Part shown: positions 35,582 through 44,824 of the stretch, piece by piece | Position numbering within the stretch: position 1 is the first letter of the stretch | Layout: every line of letters begins with the position of its first letter | From: CAIPAT01 sp041665605 | GTDB taxonomy: Bacteria > Verrucomicrobiota > Lentisphaeria > Victivallales > Victivallaceae | Direction of reading: 5' to 3' | NCBI GenBank assembly: GCA_041665605.1 | Contig: JBAYIO010000012.1 | Location: 9,715 to 73,714, forward strand | DNA length: 64,000 nt | Translations under genes and position numbers: made by a program | Notes under the pieces: model-generated | The model's database searches: none | Told to the model about the DNA's origin: nothing | Seen by the model: the letters and a program-made list of their open reading frames with translations, nothing else

Positions 35582-37741
35582 ATGAAAGTAAGAATATTCA
35601 GTTTAAGATTTAAGATTCTGGCCGCGCTGTCGCTGCTGGCCGGGGTTACTTTCTTTCTGGTTTCCCATTTGACTATCGAGCACATGAAACAACTGGGTAA
35701 ATACTCCGTTGACGCCTGTTCATCGCTGGGCAAGAGCGTGGTTCTCGACAGTAAAAACGCGCTGATGGACCAGTCGCGGGAAGAATTGCAATCGCTGGTG
35801 TTGTCACAGGCGCAACTGATTGACTATCAATTGAAACGGGTATCGGGCGAGATGAATCTGGTGGCCAACTTGTGTTCGCGTTATCTGGAATCGCCACAGG
35901 AAAAACAGAACGACTTGACTATATATTTCTCAAAGGACAAGCCGGGAAATCCGAATGATTATGCCAGTTATTATTTATCCGCCGGAATTAATCAGGAGTC
36001 GGTACTGGAAGAGTTGCAATGTCTTGGACGATTGCAGCCGATATTAAAATTCGTCAACTCCAACAATCCCGGCAGCCATATTATCTACATAGGAACGCCG
36101 AGCGGAATATTTGTTTCATCTCCCTGGACACAGCAGCCGTCCGGTTATGACCCGCGGCTGCGCATCTGGTATCAGGGCGCAGCAAAAAGCCGCGAGTCGG
36201 TTTGGGTCGGGCCATATATTTCAAGCACAGAAAACAAGCTGGTCCTTACCTGCGCCAAAGCAGCCAGAGACAAAGACGGCAGAGTTATTGCCGTCTGTGC
36301 CATTGACGTCGAAGTCAGGTCCATACTTAAAAATCTGATAAGCACTCAACTGGAACCGCAGGGCAAGGTTTTTCTTCTGGATAACGAAGGCAATGTGCTT
36401 GTCCGCAGGGAACTCAGCGAAACCGGCTATTCCTGGGAGAATGAATATAAAAAAGAAAATCTGTTAAAATCGCCAGATCCTGGGATCAGCGAAGTGGCGC
36501 GTAAAATGACAGATGGAAAACGCGGTTGCGATGACCTGGCAATTCCCGGAGAGCCAGTACATTTCGTGGCGTACTATCCGATAATGACAACCGGATGGAG
36601 CATCGGTATCGCCATTCCTAAAAAAGTGATTATTGCCGCAGCTTTAAACACGGAAAAGATAATTCATCAAGATACACTAAAACACAGTTCCTTTATCAAC
36701 AATCATATTGAAAACAGCAGAATCGTTTACATTTCTCTGGGCTTTATTGTTCTGCTGCTGATTCTTGGCGCCGGAGCATATTTGTCCGCAAAAATAACCG
36801 CGCCGATTCTTTTTCTGAAGAAACAGGCGGAAGAGATTGGCCGCGGCAATCTTGACTTGAAAATCGAGCTGAAGACAGGAGATGAACTGGAACATCTGGC
36901 TGATACTTTCAACCAGATGACTGGTGATTTGAGAAAATACATCGCCAGTCTGGAGGAAACCATTCACTCCCGCGAAAAAATTGAGCGGGAACTGGCGGTG
37001 TCACGGGAAATCCAGGCTTCGCTGCTGCCGCCTTCATGGCAGGAACAATCCAACGCATCTCCATTCATTGACGTACAGGCGATGATGGAGCCGGCCAAAG
37101 AAATCGGCGGTGATTTTTATGATTATTTCATGGTTAATGAAACTGTAATGTTTTTTTGTATTGGCGATGTTTCAAGTAAAGGTATTCCCGCAGCATTGTT
37201 TATGGCAATGACCAAAACTCTGCTGGCTCATGAAGCGGAATGCAGCCTTTCGCCGACCAAGGTACTGTTTAACGTCAATAATGTGCTGGAAAAAGACAAT
37301 GATGCTAGTATGTTCGCTACTGTTTTTTGCGGTTTTCTGGATACTGCAACCGGTGTTGTCAATTTCAGTAACGGCGGACATAATCATCCGCTGATCTGCC
37401 GGAATGGCGGAAATTTCGAATTTATCCACACCGCTAACGGCATTGCTATCGGTCCGTCCGAGATGAAAGAGAATGTCTGGCAGATGGAAACCCTGCAACT
37501 GAACCCGGGAGACCGGATATTCCTTTATTCAGACGGAGTATCAGAAGCATTAAATGAATCAAGACTGGCTTTCGGAAAAGAGAAACTGCTGGAGGCTCTT
37601 AATTCCCATAAAGAAGCTTCAAGCAATAAATTTATATCATGCATCCGGGAGGAGATCCGTCGCTATGCCGGACAGGAGCCGCAGTCCGATGATATCGCCA
37701 TGTTATATTTAAATTGTTACGGAACAAAGGCCAATGAGTAA
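35582..37741 (+). CDS. membrane SpoIIE/RsbU-type protein phosphatase with dCache sensor and HAMP
   Basis: 719 residues. TM1 about 10-31; extracytoplasmic dCache-type sensor about 45-370 with the characteristic DPRLRIWYQGAAKSRESVW motif; TM2 about 380-405; HAMP about 405-457; PP2C-like phosphatase about 495-717 with metal-binding motifs GGDFYDYF, IGDVSSKGIPAALFMA, FSNGGHNHPL, YSDGVSEAL and a C-terminal SDDIAMLYL. The architecture is that of receptor phosphatases that dephosphorylate anti-sigma-factor antagonists in partner-switching pathways. No such antagonist or anti-sigma kinase is encoded in the window. It overlaps the next gene, a paralogue, by 8 bp. Confidence 0.9.
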   Translation: MKVRIFSLRFKILAALSLLAGVTFFLVSHLTIEHMKQLGKYSVDACSSLGKSVVLDSKNALMDQSREELQSLVLSQAQLIDYQLKRVSGEMNLVANLCSRYLESPQEKQNDLTIYFSKDKPGNPNDYASYYLSAGINQESVLEELQCLGRLQPILKFVNSNNPGSHIIYIGTPSGIFVSSPWTQQPSGYDPRLRIWYQGAAKSRESVWVGPYISSTENKLVLTCAKAARDKDGRVIAVCAIDVEVRSILKNLISTQLEPQGKVFLLDNEGNVLVRRELSETGYSWENEYKKENLLKSPDPGISEVARKMTDGKRGCDDLAIPGEPVHFVAYYPIMTTGWSIGIAIPKKVIIAAALNTEKIIHQDTLKHSSFINNHIENSRIVYISLGFIVLLLILGAGAYLSAKITAPILFLKKQAEEIGRGNLDLKIELKTGDELEHLADTFNQMTGDLRKYIASLEETIHSREKIERELAVSREIQASLLPPSWQEQSNASPFIDVQAMMEPAKEIGGDFYDYFMVNETVMFFCIGDVSSKGIPAALFMAMTKTLLAHEAECSLSPTKVLFNVNNVLEKDNDASMFATVFCGFLDTATGVVNFSNGGHNHPLICRNGGNFEFIHTANGIAIGPSEMKENVWQMETLQLNPGDRIFLYSDGVSEALNESRLAFGKEKLLEALNSHKEASSNKFISCIREEIRRYAGQEPQSDDIAMLYLNCYGTKANE

Positions 37742-39842
37742 TTCCAAAATAAAACTGAAAACAAGATTACATCTGGTATTCATCCTAATCCCGGTATGTG
37801 CTTTTCTGATTATCAGCCTGCTTGGATTGATAAATCTGAAAAGTATTGCCGATTTTGCAATCTTCTCCGGCGATACGCTCGAAAAAAATGCGGTCAAAGA
37901 CAGCAAACGCGCAATGTATAAAGAATCAAAAGATGAACTGGAGATATTGGCGGCAGAACAGGCTCTGATAACTGATATGCATCTTAAAAGAATTGCGGTG
38001 GAGACCCAGAATATCGCCAGTTTATATTACGACTTGCTGGCTAAACCGGAAATGAGTCAGAACCCGCTGATGAGAAAAATTAAAATTGCCGCAACTTCTG
38101 ATGAATTTTCGCCATTCAGTATCGCTCCTGAAGCAAATACGCCGCAAGTAAGCAAGGATATAGAATTGCTGTCGATGATGTATAATTCCATGAAATTTAT
38201 TTATGTCTGCAATTACAGCGCGGAAGCTATCGGAATAGCTACTGAATCCGGAGTCTATCTGGAGTACGCATGGTATCCGATGCCGCGCGATTTTGACCCG
38301 CGTCAAAGGGAATGGTATAAAAAGGCGGTAAATAATCCCGGCCAGAATGTCTGGTGCGGCCCGTACAAATCAGCATCCACGCAGGAGGATGTAATCACCT
38401 GTTCAAGAGCAGTTATAAAGGGCGGGGTGACGGTTGCGGTTGTCATGTCGGACATTTCTCCTAAAACGATATCCGAGGACCTGATTGTCGGTTCAGAGAA
38501 TGCAGGGGATGCGTTTATCGTGGATCATAATGGCTGCATTATTGCCAGAAATGGCGTGTCTGATAAAAAATCACTTTGGAATTCAGGTGACAAGGCGGAA
38601 GGGCGCTACGGGGAAGATTTGATTGATGCCATGATCGCCCGGCAAAAGGGAGTTAAACGCTATATTCGTGACGGCAAAGTATACTATATCGGTTTTGCTC
38701 CGGTACCGTCCATTGACTGGAGCGTCGGAGTAATAATGCCGGAAGCCGCAGTTCTTGCTTCAACATTTGCGACTCAAAGAAGCATTGAAACCGAGACTAA
38801 AAACTATAACCATTATATCAACAGTTATATCGTTGGAAAACGACTGACTGATTCTGGAATCGGTCTGGCAATTTTTATTGTCATTACCGCTGTATCAACA
38901 TACATTTCAAGACGATTACGCAACTCTATTAAAGCGTTGGAAAAGGGGGCGGAGGCAATTGGCGGCGGCCAACTGGACGTTAAAATCGAACTTAAAACCG
39001 GAGATGAACTTCAGGAACTGGCTGAAACATTCAATATCATGGCCGGTAATTTAAAACAACATATCAATAATATTGAGGCAAATCTTTCGGAACAACAGCA
39101 GATCGAGAGAGAATTAGCGGTGGCCGCGCAAATACAGCAATCAATGCTGCCGCGCAAATTCCCGGCATTTCCATACAGAAACGAATTTGATATTTACGCA
39201 TCCACCGTTTCCGCACGGGAGGTTGGCGGAGATTTCTATGATTACTTCTTTATTGACGCCAACCGGCTCTATTTCTGTATTGGCGATGTTTCAGGGAAAG
39301 GAATTCCCGCCGCGATGTTTATGGCAAAAGCCAGAGCGCTGTTCCGTTACGAAGCTCTTTCCGGCATATCTCCGGATCAGATACTGGCCAATGCAGGCAA
39401 TGCGCTGGAAAAGAATAATCTTTCCTGCATGTTCGCTTCTGTAATCTGCGCAATTCTTGATGTTAAAACCGGGGAAATTATTTTTGCCAATGCCGGACAT
39501 AATCCGCCGCTGCTTTATGACGGTAAAACATTTGAATACATCAGCCTTGAGAGTGCGTTGGTCATCGGCGGCATGAGACAGGAAAATACAGCATTTAAAC
39601 TTCAGTGTCTCAACCTTAAAAAAGGTGATATTCTTTTCATGTATACCGACGGCGTAAACGAAGCGATGGATTGCTCTAATCAGGAATATGGCACCGAACG
39701 GCTCCAGGCTGACCTGGATACCATGGCCGGAGCAAATCCCAAGGAGATTGTCGACTATATCAGCGGTAAAGTAACCTCCCATGCTGACGGCGCAGTGCAA
39801 TCTGACGATATCACCATGCTTTCTTTGAAATTCCAGGGCTGA
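37734..39842 (+). CDS. second membrane SpoIIE/RsbU-type protein phosphatase with dCache sensor and HAMP
   Basis: 702 residues, same layout as the preceding protein: TM1 about 12-35, dCache sensor about 45-360 with FDPRQREWYKKAVNNPGQNVW, TM2 about 370-395, HAMP about 395-450, and PP2C domain about 490-700 with GGDFYDYF, IGDVSGKGIPAAMFMA, FANAGHNPPLL, YTDGVNEAM and SDDITMLSL. The phosphatase halves are much more alike than the sensor halves, so the two probably respond to different ligands but act on the same or similar phosphoproteins. The gene starts 8 bp inside the end of its paralogue and is followed after 3 bp by a radical SAM gene, a tight operon. Confidence 0.9.
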   Translation: MSNSKIKLKTRLHLVFILIPVCAFLIISLLGLINLKSIADFAIFSGDTLEKNAVKDSKRAMYKESKDELEILAAEQALITDMHLKRIAVETQNIASLYYDLLAKPEMSQNPLMRKIKIAATSDEFSPFSIAPEANTPQVSKDIELLSMMYNSMKFIYVCNYSAEAIGIATESGVYLEYAWYPMPRDFDPRQREWYKKAVNNPGQNVWCGPYKSASTQEDVITCSRAVIKGGVTVAVVMSDISPKTISEDLIVGSENAGDAFIVDHNGCIIARNGVSDKKSLWNSGDKAEGRYGEDLIDAMIARQKGVKRYIRDGKVYYIGFAPVPSIDWSVGVIMPEAAVLASTFATQRSIETETKNYNHYINSYIVGKRLTDSGIGLAIFIVITAVSTYISRRLRNSIKALEKGAEAIGGGQLDVKIELKTGDELQELAETFNIMAGNLKQHINNIEANLSEQQQIERELAVAAQIQQSMLPRKFPAFPYRNEFDIYASTVSAREVGGDFYDYFFIDANRLYFCIGDVSGKGIPAAMFMAKARALFRYEALSGISPDQILANAGNALEKNNLSCMFASVICAILDVKTGEIIFANAGHNPPLLYDGKTFEYISLESALVIGGMRQENTAFKLQCLNLKKGDILFMYTDGVNEAMDCSNQEYGTERLQADLDTMAGANPKEIVDYISGKVTSHADGAVQSDDITMLSLKFQG

Positions 39843-39845
39843 AGT

Positions 39846-41537
39846 ATGAAGCATGAAGTTCTTTTTCTGGAAATCAACTCATCCTACTCGCACTCAATGC
39901 TTTCATACGGCTTGCTGCGGTCATTTACCAGCCGCATGTTACCGGAGTGGCATTGGCGACACCTGGACGCCACACTGAAATCTGATGAGGATAAGCTGCT
40001 GAAACAGATTATTGAACACGCCCCGGAAGTAATCGCCGCAACCGGCTATCTCTTTAATATTGAATATCTATGTAGAATTCTGGAAAGATGTGCCAAAGAG
40101 ATTCCGGACACTATGATCTTTCTTGGAGGACCGGAATTCCTTGGCTGCAATATGAATTTTCTGATGGATCACCAATTTATAAGCGGAGTTATCCGCGGTG
40201 ATGAGAGTTCTTTTTATCTGCTGCTCAGAAATCTGCACCGGCGTGAAAACTGGAGCGATATTCCGGGACTGTGTTATATGCAGGACGGAACCTGTTCCGA
40301 TAACGGCATCGCACTTTATCCGGGCAGGCTTGACGAACTGCCGTCACCATATGCAGCGGGTTACATTCACAGCGGCAAACCATTCTACCAGATTGAAACT
40401 TCGCGCGGCTGCATCGGCAAATGTACTTTCTGCACCAGCGCAAATTCGGAAGGGGTGGCCTATTATTCCCCGGAGCGGATAAAGTCTGATCTGGAATGTA
40501 TCCGGCAGTCCGGCATCCGTGAAATGCGGCTGATTGACCGCACATTCAATGACGATTCAAAACGTGCAATTGGATTGCTTAAAATGTTTTATACTGATTT
40601 TAGGGACTTTAAATTTCATCTGGAACTTAATCCGGCAATGCTGACGGAACCGCTGCTGGCATGTTTGAGACAAGCGCCGCAAGGCATGCTGCATATAGAA
40701 ACAGGGATACAGACGCTTAATGCAGCTTCGCTCAAAGCGATAAGACGGCCGGCTTCACGTTCAAAATCCCTGACCGGCTTGAAACAGTTGGTCAATTGCA
40801 GGAATTTTGCAATACATGCGGATCTGATTGCCGGACTTCCCGGCCAGTCTTTTGACGATGTTCTTTCCGACGTTGAAGAGCTGATTAATCTTGGACCGGA
40901 GGAAATACAGCTTGAGAAACTCAAATTTCTTCCTGGAACGGTTATGCGGGAAACGCCGCCGCCGGGAACTGTTTTTAATGCAAATCCGCCATATGAAGTA
41001 ATTTCTACTCAGGAAATCAACGAGGCTGAATTCATTACTGTTAACCGGCTCTCCATCGTGCTGGACGCCTGGTATAATGCCAGTCAGTTGAACAGTCCAT
41101 TCGTGCTTGCCTGCCGCAGAATCGACGGTTTTATCCGGAAATTCATCATTTTTCTGGAAAATGAGAAATATTTTTCGGGGCAGGGCAGGGAGGCGCTGGA
41201 AAGACGTTTTGAACTGCTGGAGAAGTTTATAGGGAATGACGCTCTGCTGTCACAGCATCTGCGATTCTGCCGCTTAGCCATAGGGTTGCCGGTTTCACCA
41301 GAGCATCTGTTGACAATAAAAGGCGAAACTTTCAGGCCGCAGGAGAATACTTTAAGCATAATCTGGCGCAAAGACATTGAATACCGGATTGGCAAGTATT
41401 TCCAGGTTGATTTTGACTATAATATCAGTGATTTGTGGCTGAATCCGGGAGCTGATGTCATATCTGGCAAGAAAACGTATCTATTCGGTTTGTACTATGG
41501 CAGAAAGCCGGCAGAAATTTCAGAAATCATTTACTGA
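39846..41537 (+). CDS. B12-binding/radical SAM protein, DUF4080 family
   Basis: 563 residues. N-terminal cobalamin-binding-like Rossmann domain (about 1-140, VLFLEINSSYSHSMLSYGLL, AATGYLFNIEYLCRIL, IFLGGPEF), but without the DxHxxG motif needed for base-off cobalamin. The radical SAM core follows at about 180-370 with the CxxxCxxC cluster motif in SRGCIGKCTFCTSA. The C-terminal 150 residues match DUF4080. Such enzymes use a [4Fe-4S] cluster and SAM for radical chemistry; the substrate of this family is unknown. It follows the SpoIIE pair after only 3 bp and its end overlaps the convergent AraC gene by 11 bp. Confidence 0.85.
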   Translation: MKHEVLFLEINSSYSHSMLSYGLLRSFTSRMLPEWHWRHLDATLKSDEDKLLKQIIEHAPEVIAATGYLFNIEYLCRILERCAKEIPDTMIFLGGPEFLGCNMNFLMDHQFISGVIRGDESSFYLLLRNLHRRENWSDIPGLCYMQDGTCSDNGIALYPGRLDELPSPYAAGYIHSGKPFYQIETSRGCIGKCTFCTSANSEGVAYYSPERIKSDLECIRQSGIREMRLIDRTFNDDSKRAIGLLKMFYTDFRDFKFHLELNPAMLTEPLLACLRQAPQGMLHIETGIQTLNAASLKAIRRPASRSKSLTGLKQLVNCRNFAIHADLIAGLPGQSFDDVLSDVEELINLGPEEIQLEKLKFLPGTVMRETPPPGTVFNANPPYEVISTQEINEAEFITVNRLSIVLDAWYNASQLNSPFVLACRRIDGFIRKFIIFLENEKYFSGQGREALERRFELLEKFIGNDALLSQHLRFCRLAIGLPVSPEHLLTIKGETFRPQENTLSIIWRKDIEYRIGKYFQVDFDYNISDLWLNPGADVISGKKTYLFGLYYGRKPAEISEIIY

Positions 41538-42345
41538 TGCTTCTTTTGAATTCCGATGGTGAGGTTCCGGTTACTTTTTTGAAATAATTGGAAAAGTAAT
41601 ACTGATCGGAAAATTGCAGTTTACCGGCGATTTCCTTGATTGGCATTGTGGAGTGGATAAGCATGAGTTTGGCATATTCAATTCTCTTTTTCATCAGATA
41701 GTCATAGGGAGTGCTGCCGGTGAATTTCTTGAACAGCCTGATCAAATGAGGCTTTGAACGGTTTGCCTGATGACATATTTCATCCAGGTTAACCTTGCGT
41801 TCAGTGTTTTCGTCAAGATACTTTTTCAATACATTGATTTCTTCCGGCATCTGCCAGTGTTCAGCATAGATTATTTCGTATAAATCCATTATGAACCGGT
41901 GAAACAGAACAGAGCCCCGCAAATCTTTGTCAGCAGCCGATGATGAACAAAGCGCCATAACCTCATTAAAGTAGTGAAAGACTGAACTGCAATTTTCCAC
42001 AAAATAGATTTGATCCAGCCCGTATATTCTCAGCAGTTGTTCCATAAATGAGCCGTCAATGATGAAAAATATCTTCAGCCATGGCAATGCCGGTTCCGGC
42101 CAGTAACAATGATTTTGATGCTTATGCAGAAAATAGAGGCTGTCTTTCTTTAGATGTGATACTTTTCCTGAGCATTCCAAATAACCTTCGCCCTCAATAA
42201 TATACTCAATCGTACAGTATTCGTAATTGTTGCGTTCAATGACGGGAGTGCGTGTATCGGCATTGCCGTAATCAGCAAATAGCAATTGAAATGGAAATTT
42301 TTCAGTCAGTTCTTTTATCGTCTGCTTATTGTCCATATATATCAA
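41527..42345 (-). CDS. AraC-family transcriptional regulator
   Basis: 272 residues. N-terminal cupin-like effector domain (about 20-150: YEYCTIEYIIEGEGYLECSGK, LHKHQNHCYWP) and a C-terminal double helix-turn-helix (about 170-270: NLDEICHQANRSKPHLIRLFKKFTGSTPYDYL, IKEIAGKLQFSDQYYFSNYFKKVTG, SPSEFKR). These regulators commonly activate sugar-utilisation genes. It is divergent from a Gfo/Idh/MocA oxidoreductase gene with a 148-bp AT-rich region between them and probably controls that gene. The start may be the ATG at 42345 or at 42336. Confidence 0.9.
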   Translation of the reverse strand: MIYMDNKQTIKELTEKFPFQLLFADYGNADTRTPVIERNNYEYCTIEYIIEGEGYLECSGKVSHLKKDSLYFLHKHQNHCYWPEPALPWLKIFFIIDGSFMEQLLRIYGLDQIYFVENCSSVFHYFNEVMALCSSSAADKDLRGSVLFHRFIMDLYEIIYAEHWQMPEEINVLKKYLDENTERKVNLDEICHQANRSKPHLIRLFKKFTGSTPYDYLMKKRIEYAKLMLIHSTMPIKEIAGKLQFSDQYYFSNYFKKVTGTSPSEFKRSISK

Positions 42346-42493
42346 TATGTTACATTATTTTGATAATTTAATATATTTATTTATGCAATTATACTATTTA
42401 CATTCACGGTACAAACTGTAAATTTATTACATTGTATAGCTTAACAGCATATTTTAGTTTATCAAATATAATTATAGAGAAGGTATTGACAAA

Positions 42494-43660
42494 ATGGATG
42501 ATCTCAGAATTGGAGTGATCGGGGCAGGGGGACGCGGACAATTAGCTAATAACGCACATAATCCAGGGAAGGGCTCCAGGCTGGTTGCCGGGGCTGATGT
42601 CAATCCCAAAGCGCTCATAAAATTTAAAGAAACTTATGGCGAAGAAATTTTTGTTACAGACGACTACAGAAAACTGCTTGAGCGCAAAGACATTGACGCC
42701 GTGTTTGTGACCTCTCCGGACTTTCTGCATGAAGAGCAGGCGCTGGCCGCGCTTGAAGCAGGCAAGGCGGTTTATCTGGAAAAACCGATGGCAATCACCA
42801 TTGAAGGATGCGACAGGCTGCTCAATACCGCCATGCGCACCGGGTCGAAACTCTATCTCGGACACAATATGCGCCATTTTCCGGCAATACTGAAAATGAA
42901 AGAAGTCATTGATTCCGGCATTATCGGCAAAGTGCAGAATGCATGGTGCCGTCACTTTATTTCCTACGGCGGCGACGCTTATTTCAAAGACTGGCATTCC
43001 GAACAGCGCTTCAGCACCGGTCTGCTGCTCCAGAAGGGGGCTCATGATATTGACGTAATCCACTGGCTTGCCGGCGGATATACCAAATCAGTCGTCGGCA
43101 TGGGCATGTTATCTGTTTATGACAAATGTGAGCGCCGTGATCCGTCTACTCCGGGTATTGCCTCATGGAGTAATGGTCACTGGCCGCCGCTTGCGCAGCA
43201 GGGCATGTCACCGGTAATTGATGTGGAAGACAGCAATATGATTATGATGCAACTGGACAACGGGGTGCAGGCGTCTTATCTACAATGCCATTTTGCTCCT
43301 GACGCTGAACGTAATTATACGTTTATCGGCACCCGGGGCCGTGTTGAAAATATCGGCGACTACGGCAAGTGCGAAATACATGTCTGGACGACCCGCGGCA
43401 GCCGCGCCGAACCGGATATCATCCATTACTTGAAACCGCTTGAAGGTTCACATGGCGGTTCCGATCCGGCGATTGTCCAGACCTTTGTTGATTTTGTGCG
43501 ATTTGGCGTTAAAACCAATACCTCCCCGATTGCGGCCAGAAACTCCGTTGCTACCGGCGTCCTGGGGCATGACTCAATGCGCGGCGACGGGGGCAGGCGC
43601 GATATTCCTCAGCTTCCGCAAAATATAATCGAATACTTCGAAAACGGACAGAAAAAGTAA
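42494..43660 (+). CDS. Gfo/Idh/MocA-family oxidoreductase
   Basis: 388 residues. N-terminal NAD(P)-binding Rossmann fold with IGVIGAGGRGQLANNAH, DVNPKALIKF, VFVTSPDFLHEEQALAALEAGKAVYLEKPMA (the family's EKP motif with Lys near residue 97), and the GGAHDIDVIHW-type motif KGAHDIDVIHWLAGG near 185, whose Asp and His are the usual catalytic pair. The C-terminal beta domain binds a sugar. Likely a sugar or inositol dehydrogenase or a glycosidase-like NAD enzyme; substrate unknown. No signal peptide. The gene is followed by a strong intrinsic terminator and is divergent from an AraC regulator. Confidence 0.9.
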   Translation: MDDLRIGVIGAGGRGQLANNAHNPGKGSRLVAGADVNPKALIKFKETYGEEIFVTDDYRKLLERKDIDAVFVTSPDFLHEEQALAALEAGKAVYLEKPMAITIEGCDRLLNTAMRTGSKLYLGHNMRHFPAILKMKEVIDSGIIGKVQNAWCRHFISYGGDAYFKDWHSEQRFSTGLLLQKGAHDIDVIHWLAGGYTKSVVGMGMLSVYDKCERRDPSTPGIASWSNGHWPPLAQQGMSPVIDVEDSNMIMMQLDNGVQASYLQCHFAPDAERNYTFIGTRGRVENIGDYGKCEIHVWTTRGSRAEPDIIHYLKPLEGSHGGSDPAIVQTFVDFVRFGVKTNTSPIAARNSVATGVLGHDSMRGDGGRRDIPQLPQNIIEYFENGQKK

Positions 43661-43684
43661 GTAATTCAATTATCGCGATTTTGC

Positions 43685-43724
43685 ACAGGGCAGGGGCACA
43701 CAAGCCTCCTGCCCTTGTTTTTTT
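43685..43724 (+). terminator. intrinsic terminator after the Gfo/Idh/MocA gene
   Basis: ACAGGGCAGG-GGC...GCC-T-CCTGCCCTTGT stem (about 11 bp, one bulged T, loop ACACAA) followed by a run of seven Ts, starting 24 bp after the stop codon. This is the clearest rho-independent terminator in the window. Confidence 0.85.
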
Positions 43725-43841
43725 GAATTTATAGCAATGACAATGCAGATTTAAGAATTAATAATAATCTGGAGAAATTATTTGAGCAGAGCGACACTTA
43801 ATGTTTCTTCTGATTCAGAATATTTCATTTTTCCGGCTCTG

Positions 43842-43871
43842 TTGTTTTGTATATAAAAATTAAGATACTAT
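43842..43871 (+). promoter_or_regulatory. possible promoter of the C_GCAxxG_C_C gene
   Basis: -35 TTGTTT (43842-43847), 18-bp spacer, -10 TACTAT (43866-43871); the ATG with an AAGG site follows about 50 bp downstream. Confidence 0.4.
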
Positions 43872-43922
43872 TTTGAGTAATTCGGACTATTTTATGATTG
43901 ACGTAATAATAAGGTAACAGAT

Positions 43923-44258
43923 ATGGCGAAAGCTTCAGAAAAATTTCACGGCGTCGAAAAATATAACTGCGCCCAGGCAGTGCTTAAATTCTTTGAAGAT
44001 CATGCGGCGGTGTCGCCTGAAAAAATCGAGGAGTTCAAGCTGTTCGGGGGCGGTCGCGCTCCTGATGGTGTATGCGGCGCAATTTACGCAGCGGAACACA
44101 TCCTGAATGATAGAACTCTGATAGATGAGTTGAAGGAGACATTCAAACGCGAGGCCGGTTCGCACTGCTGCCGTGAGATCAAGGCTGCCGGCCGTTTATC
44201 CTGCGCCGGCTGTGTTGATCTGGCGGCTGATTTATGTGCGGAAAAAATAAAAAAGTAG
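43923..44258 (+). CDS. C_GCAxxG_C_C family redox-type protein
   Basis: 111 residues, cytosolic. Conserved cysteines in the order YNCAQAVL (about 18), DGVCGAIYAAEH (about 46), GSHCCREIK (about 85) and SCAGCVDLAADLC near the end; KLFGGGRAPDG is the glycine-rich segment that precedes the central Cys. This fits the C_GCAxxG_C_C family, whose members are small proteins likely to bind an iron-sulfur cluster or act in redox reactions; the function is not established. It starts a short transcript with the small membrane protein gene that follows after 21 bp. Confidence 0.8.
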   Translation: MAKASEKFHGVEKYNCAQAVLKFFEDHAAVSPEKIEEFKLFGGGRAPDGVCGAIYAAEHILNDRTLIDELKETFKREAGSHCCREIKAAGRLSCAGCVDLAADLCAEKIKK

Positions 44259-44279
44259 ATTGAGCACGGAGATTTGAAA

Positions 44280-44657
44280 GTGGCCTGGTTGATGTATAGC
44301 GCTTATATTTTCTGCATGGCAAGTTTCCTGTTTTTGCCGGCAATCTGCTATTCAATACGTTTTTTGGACCGCAAATATATGCCGTGGTGGTTGTTAATGC
44401 TGATATTGGCGGTTGCCGGCTGGCTTCTGATCAATGCCGCGTTTCGCGGTTATGATCTCTACGGCGAGATGATTCTGGAGGCGCTGCCGGAAAGCGCGGC
44501 GGTCGAGTCCACCCGCAGAACTATGTCATATGAAGCGGAGGCGGCTTTGGCTTTATATTGCGGCTGGTTATATCTTCCCTTACTGGCGCTTCTGCTGCTG
44601 CCGGTTTATGCCTTTGCGGAGTATCTCCGGTCCCGCAGTCAGGCGGAAGAAGAATAA
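44280..44657 (+). CDS. small membrane protein of unknown function
   Basis: 125 residues from a GTG at 44280 with GGAG 8 bp upstream; a TTG at 44274 is less likely. Three hydrophobic segments: about 5-25 (MYSAYIFCMASFLFLPAIC), 35-55 (WWLLMLILAVAGWLLINAA) and 93-115 (LYLPLLALLLLPVYAFAEYL), with a charged loop EALPESAAVESTRRTMS between the second and third. I recognise no family. Its position 21 bp after the C_GCAxxG_C_C gene suggests co-expression, possibly a membrane partner for that protein (inference). Confidence 0.65.
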   Translation: MAWLMYSAYIFCMASFLFLPAICYSIRFLDRKYMPWWLLMLILAVAGWLLINAAFRGYDLYGEMILEALPESAAVESTRRTMSYEAEAALALYCGWLYLPLLALLLLPVYAFAEYLRSRSQAEEE

Positions 44658-44761
44658 CTCCATAAAAATTATTCCCGATCTGCGGCTAATGATACTTTCT
44701 ATTTCATTCTTGTTTTAAAATGATAATATACGGCAAAGATGAAATAATCTATTGTAAGACA

Positions 44762-44789
44762 TTGCTTAAATTGCGGGTTATTATATAAC
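44762..44789 (+). promoter_or_regulatory. possible promoter of the UroD-type gene
   Basis: -35 TTGCTT (44762-44767), 16-bp spacer, -10 TATAAC (44784-44789), 35 bp upstream of the GTG start, which is preceded by AAGGAA. Confidence 0.4.
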
Positions 44790-44824
44790 AATAGATGATT
44801 TAAATTAAACTAAGGAATAGAAAA

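Noticed and set aside
39846..41537. Cobalamin-dependent methylase function for the radical SAM protein
   Set aside because: The N-terminal domain looks like the B12-binding fold but lacks a DxHxxG motif, so cobalamin binding cannot be claimed.
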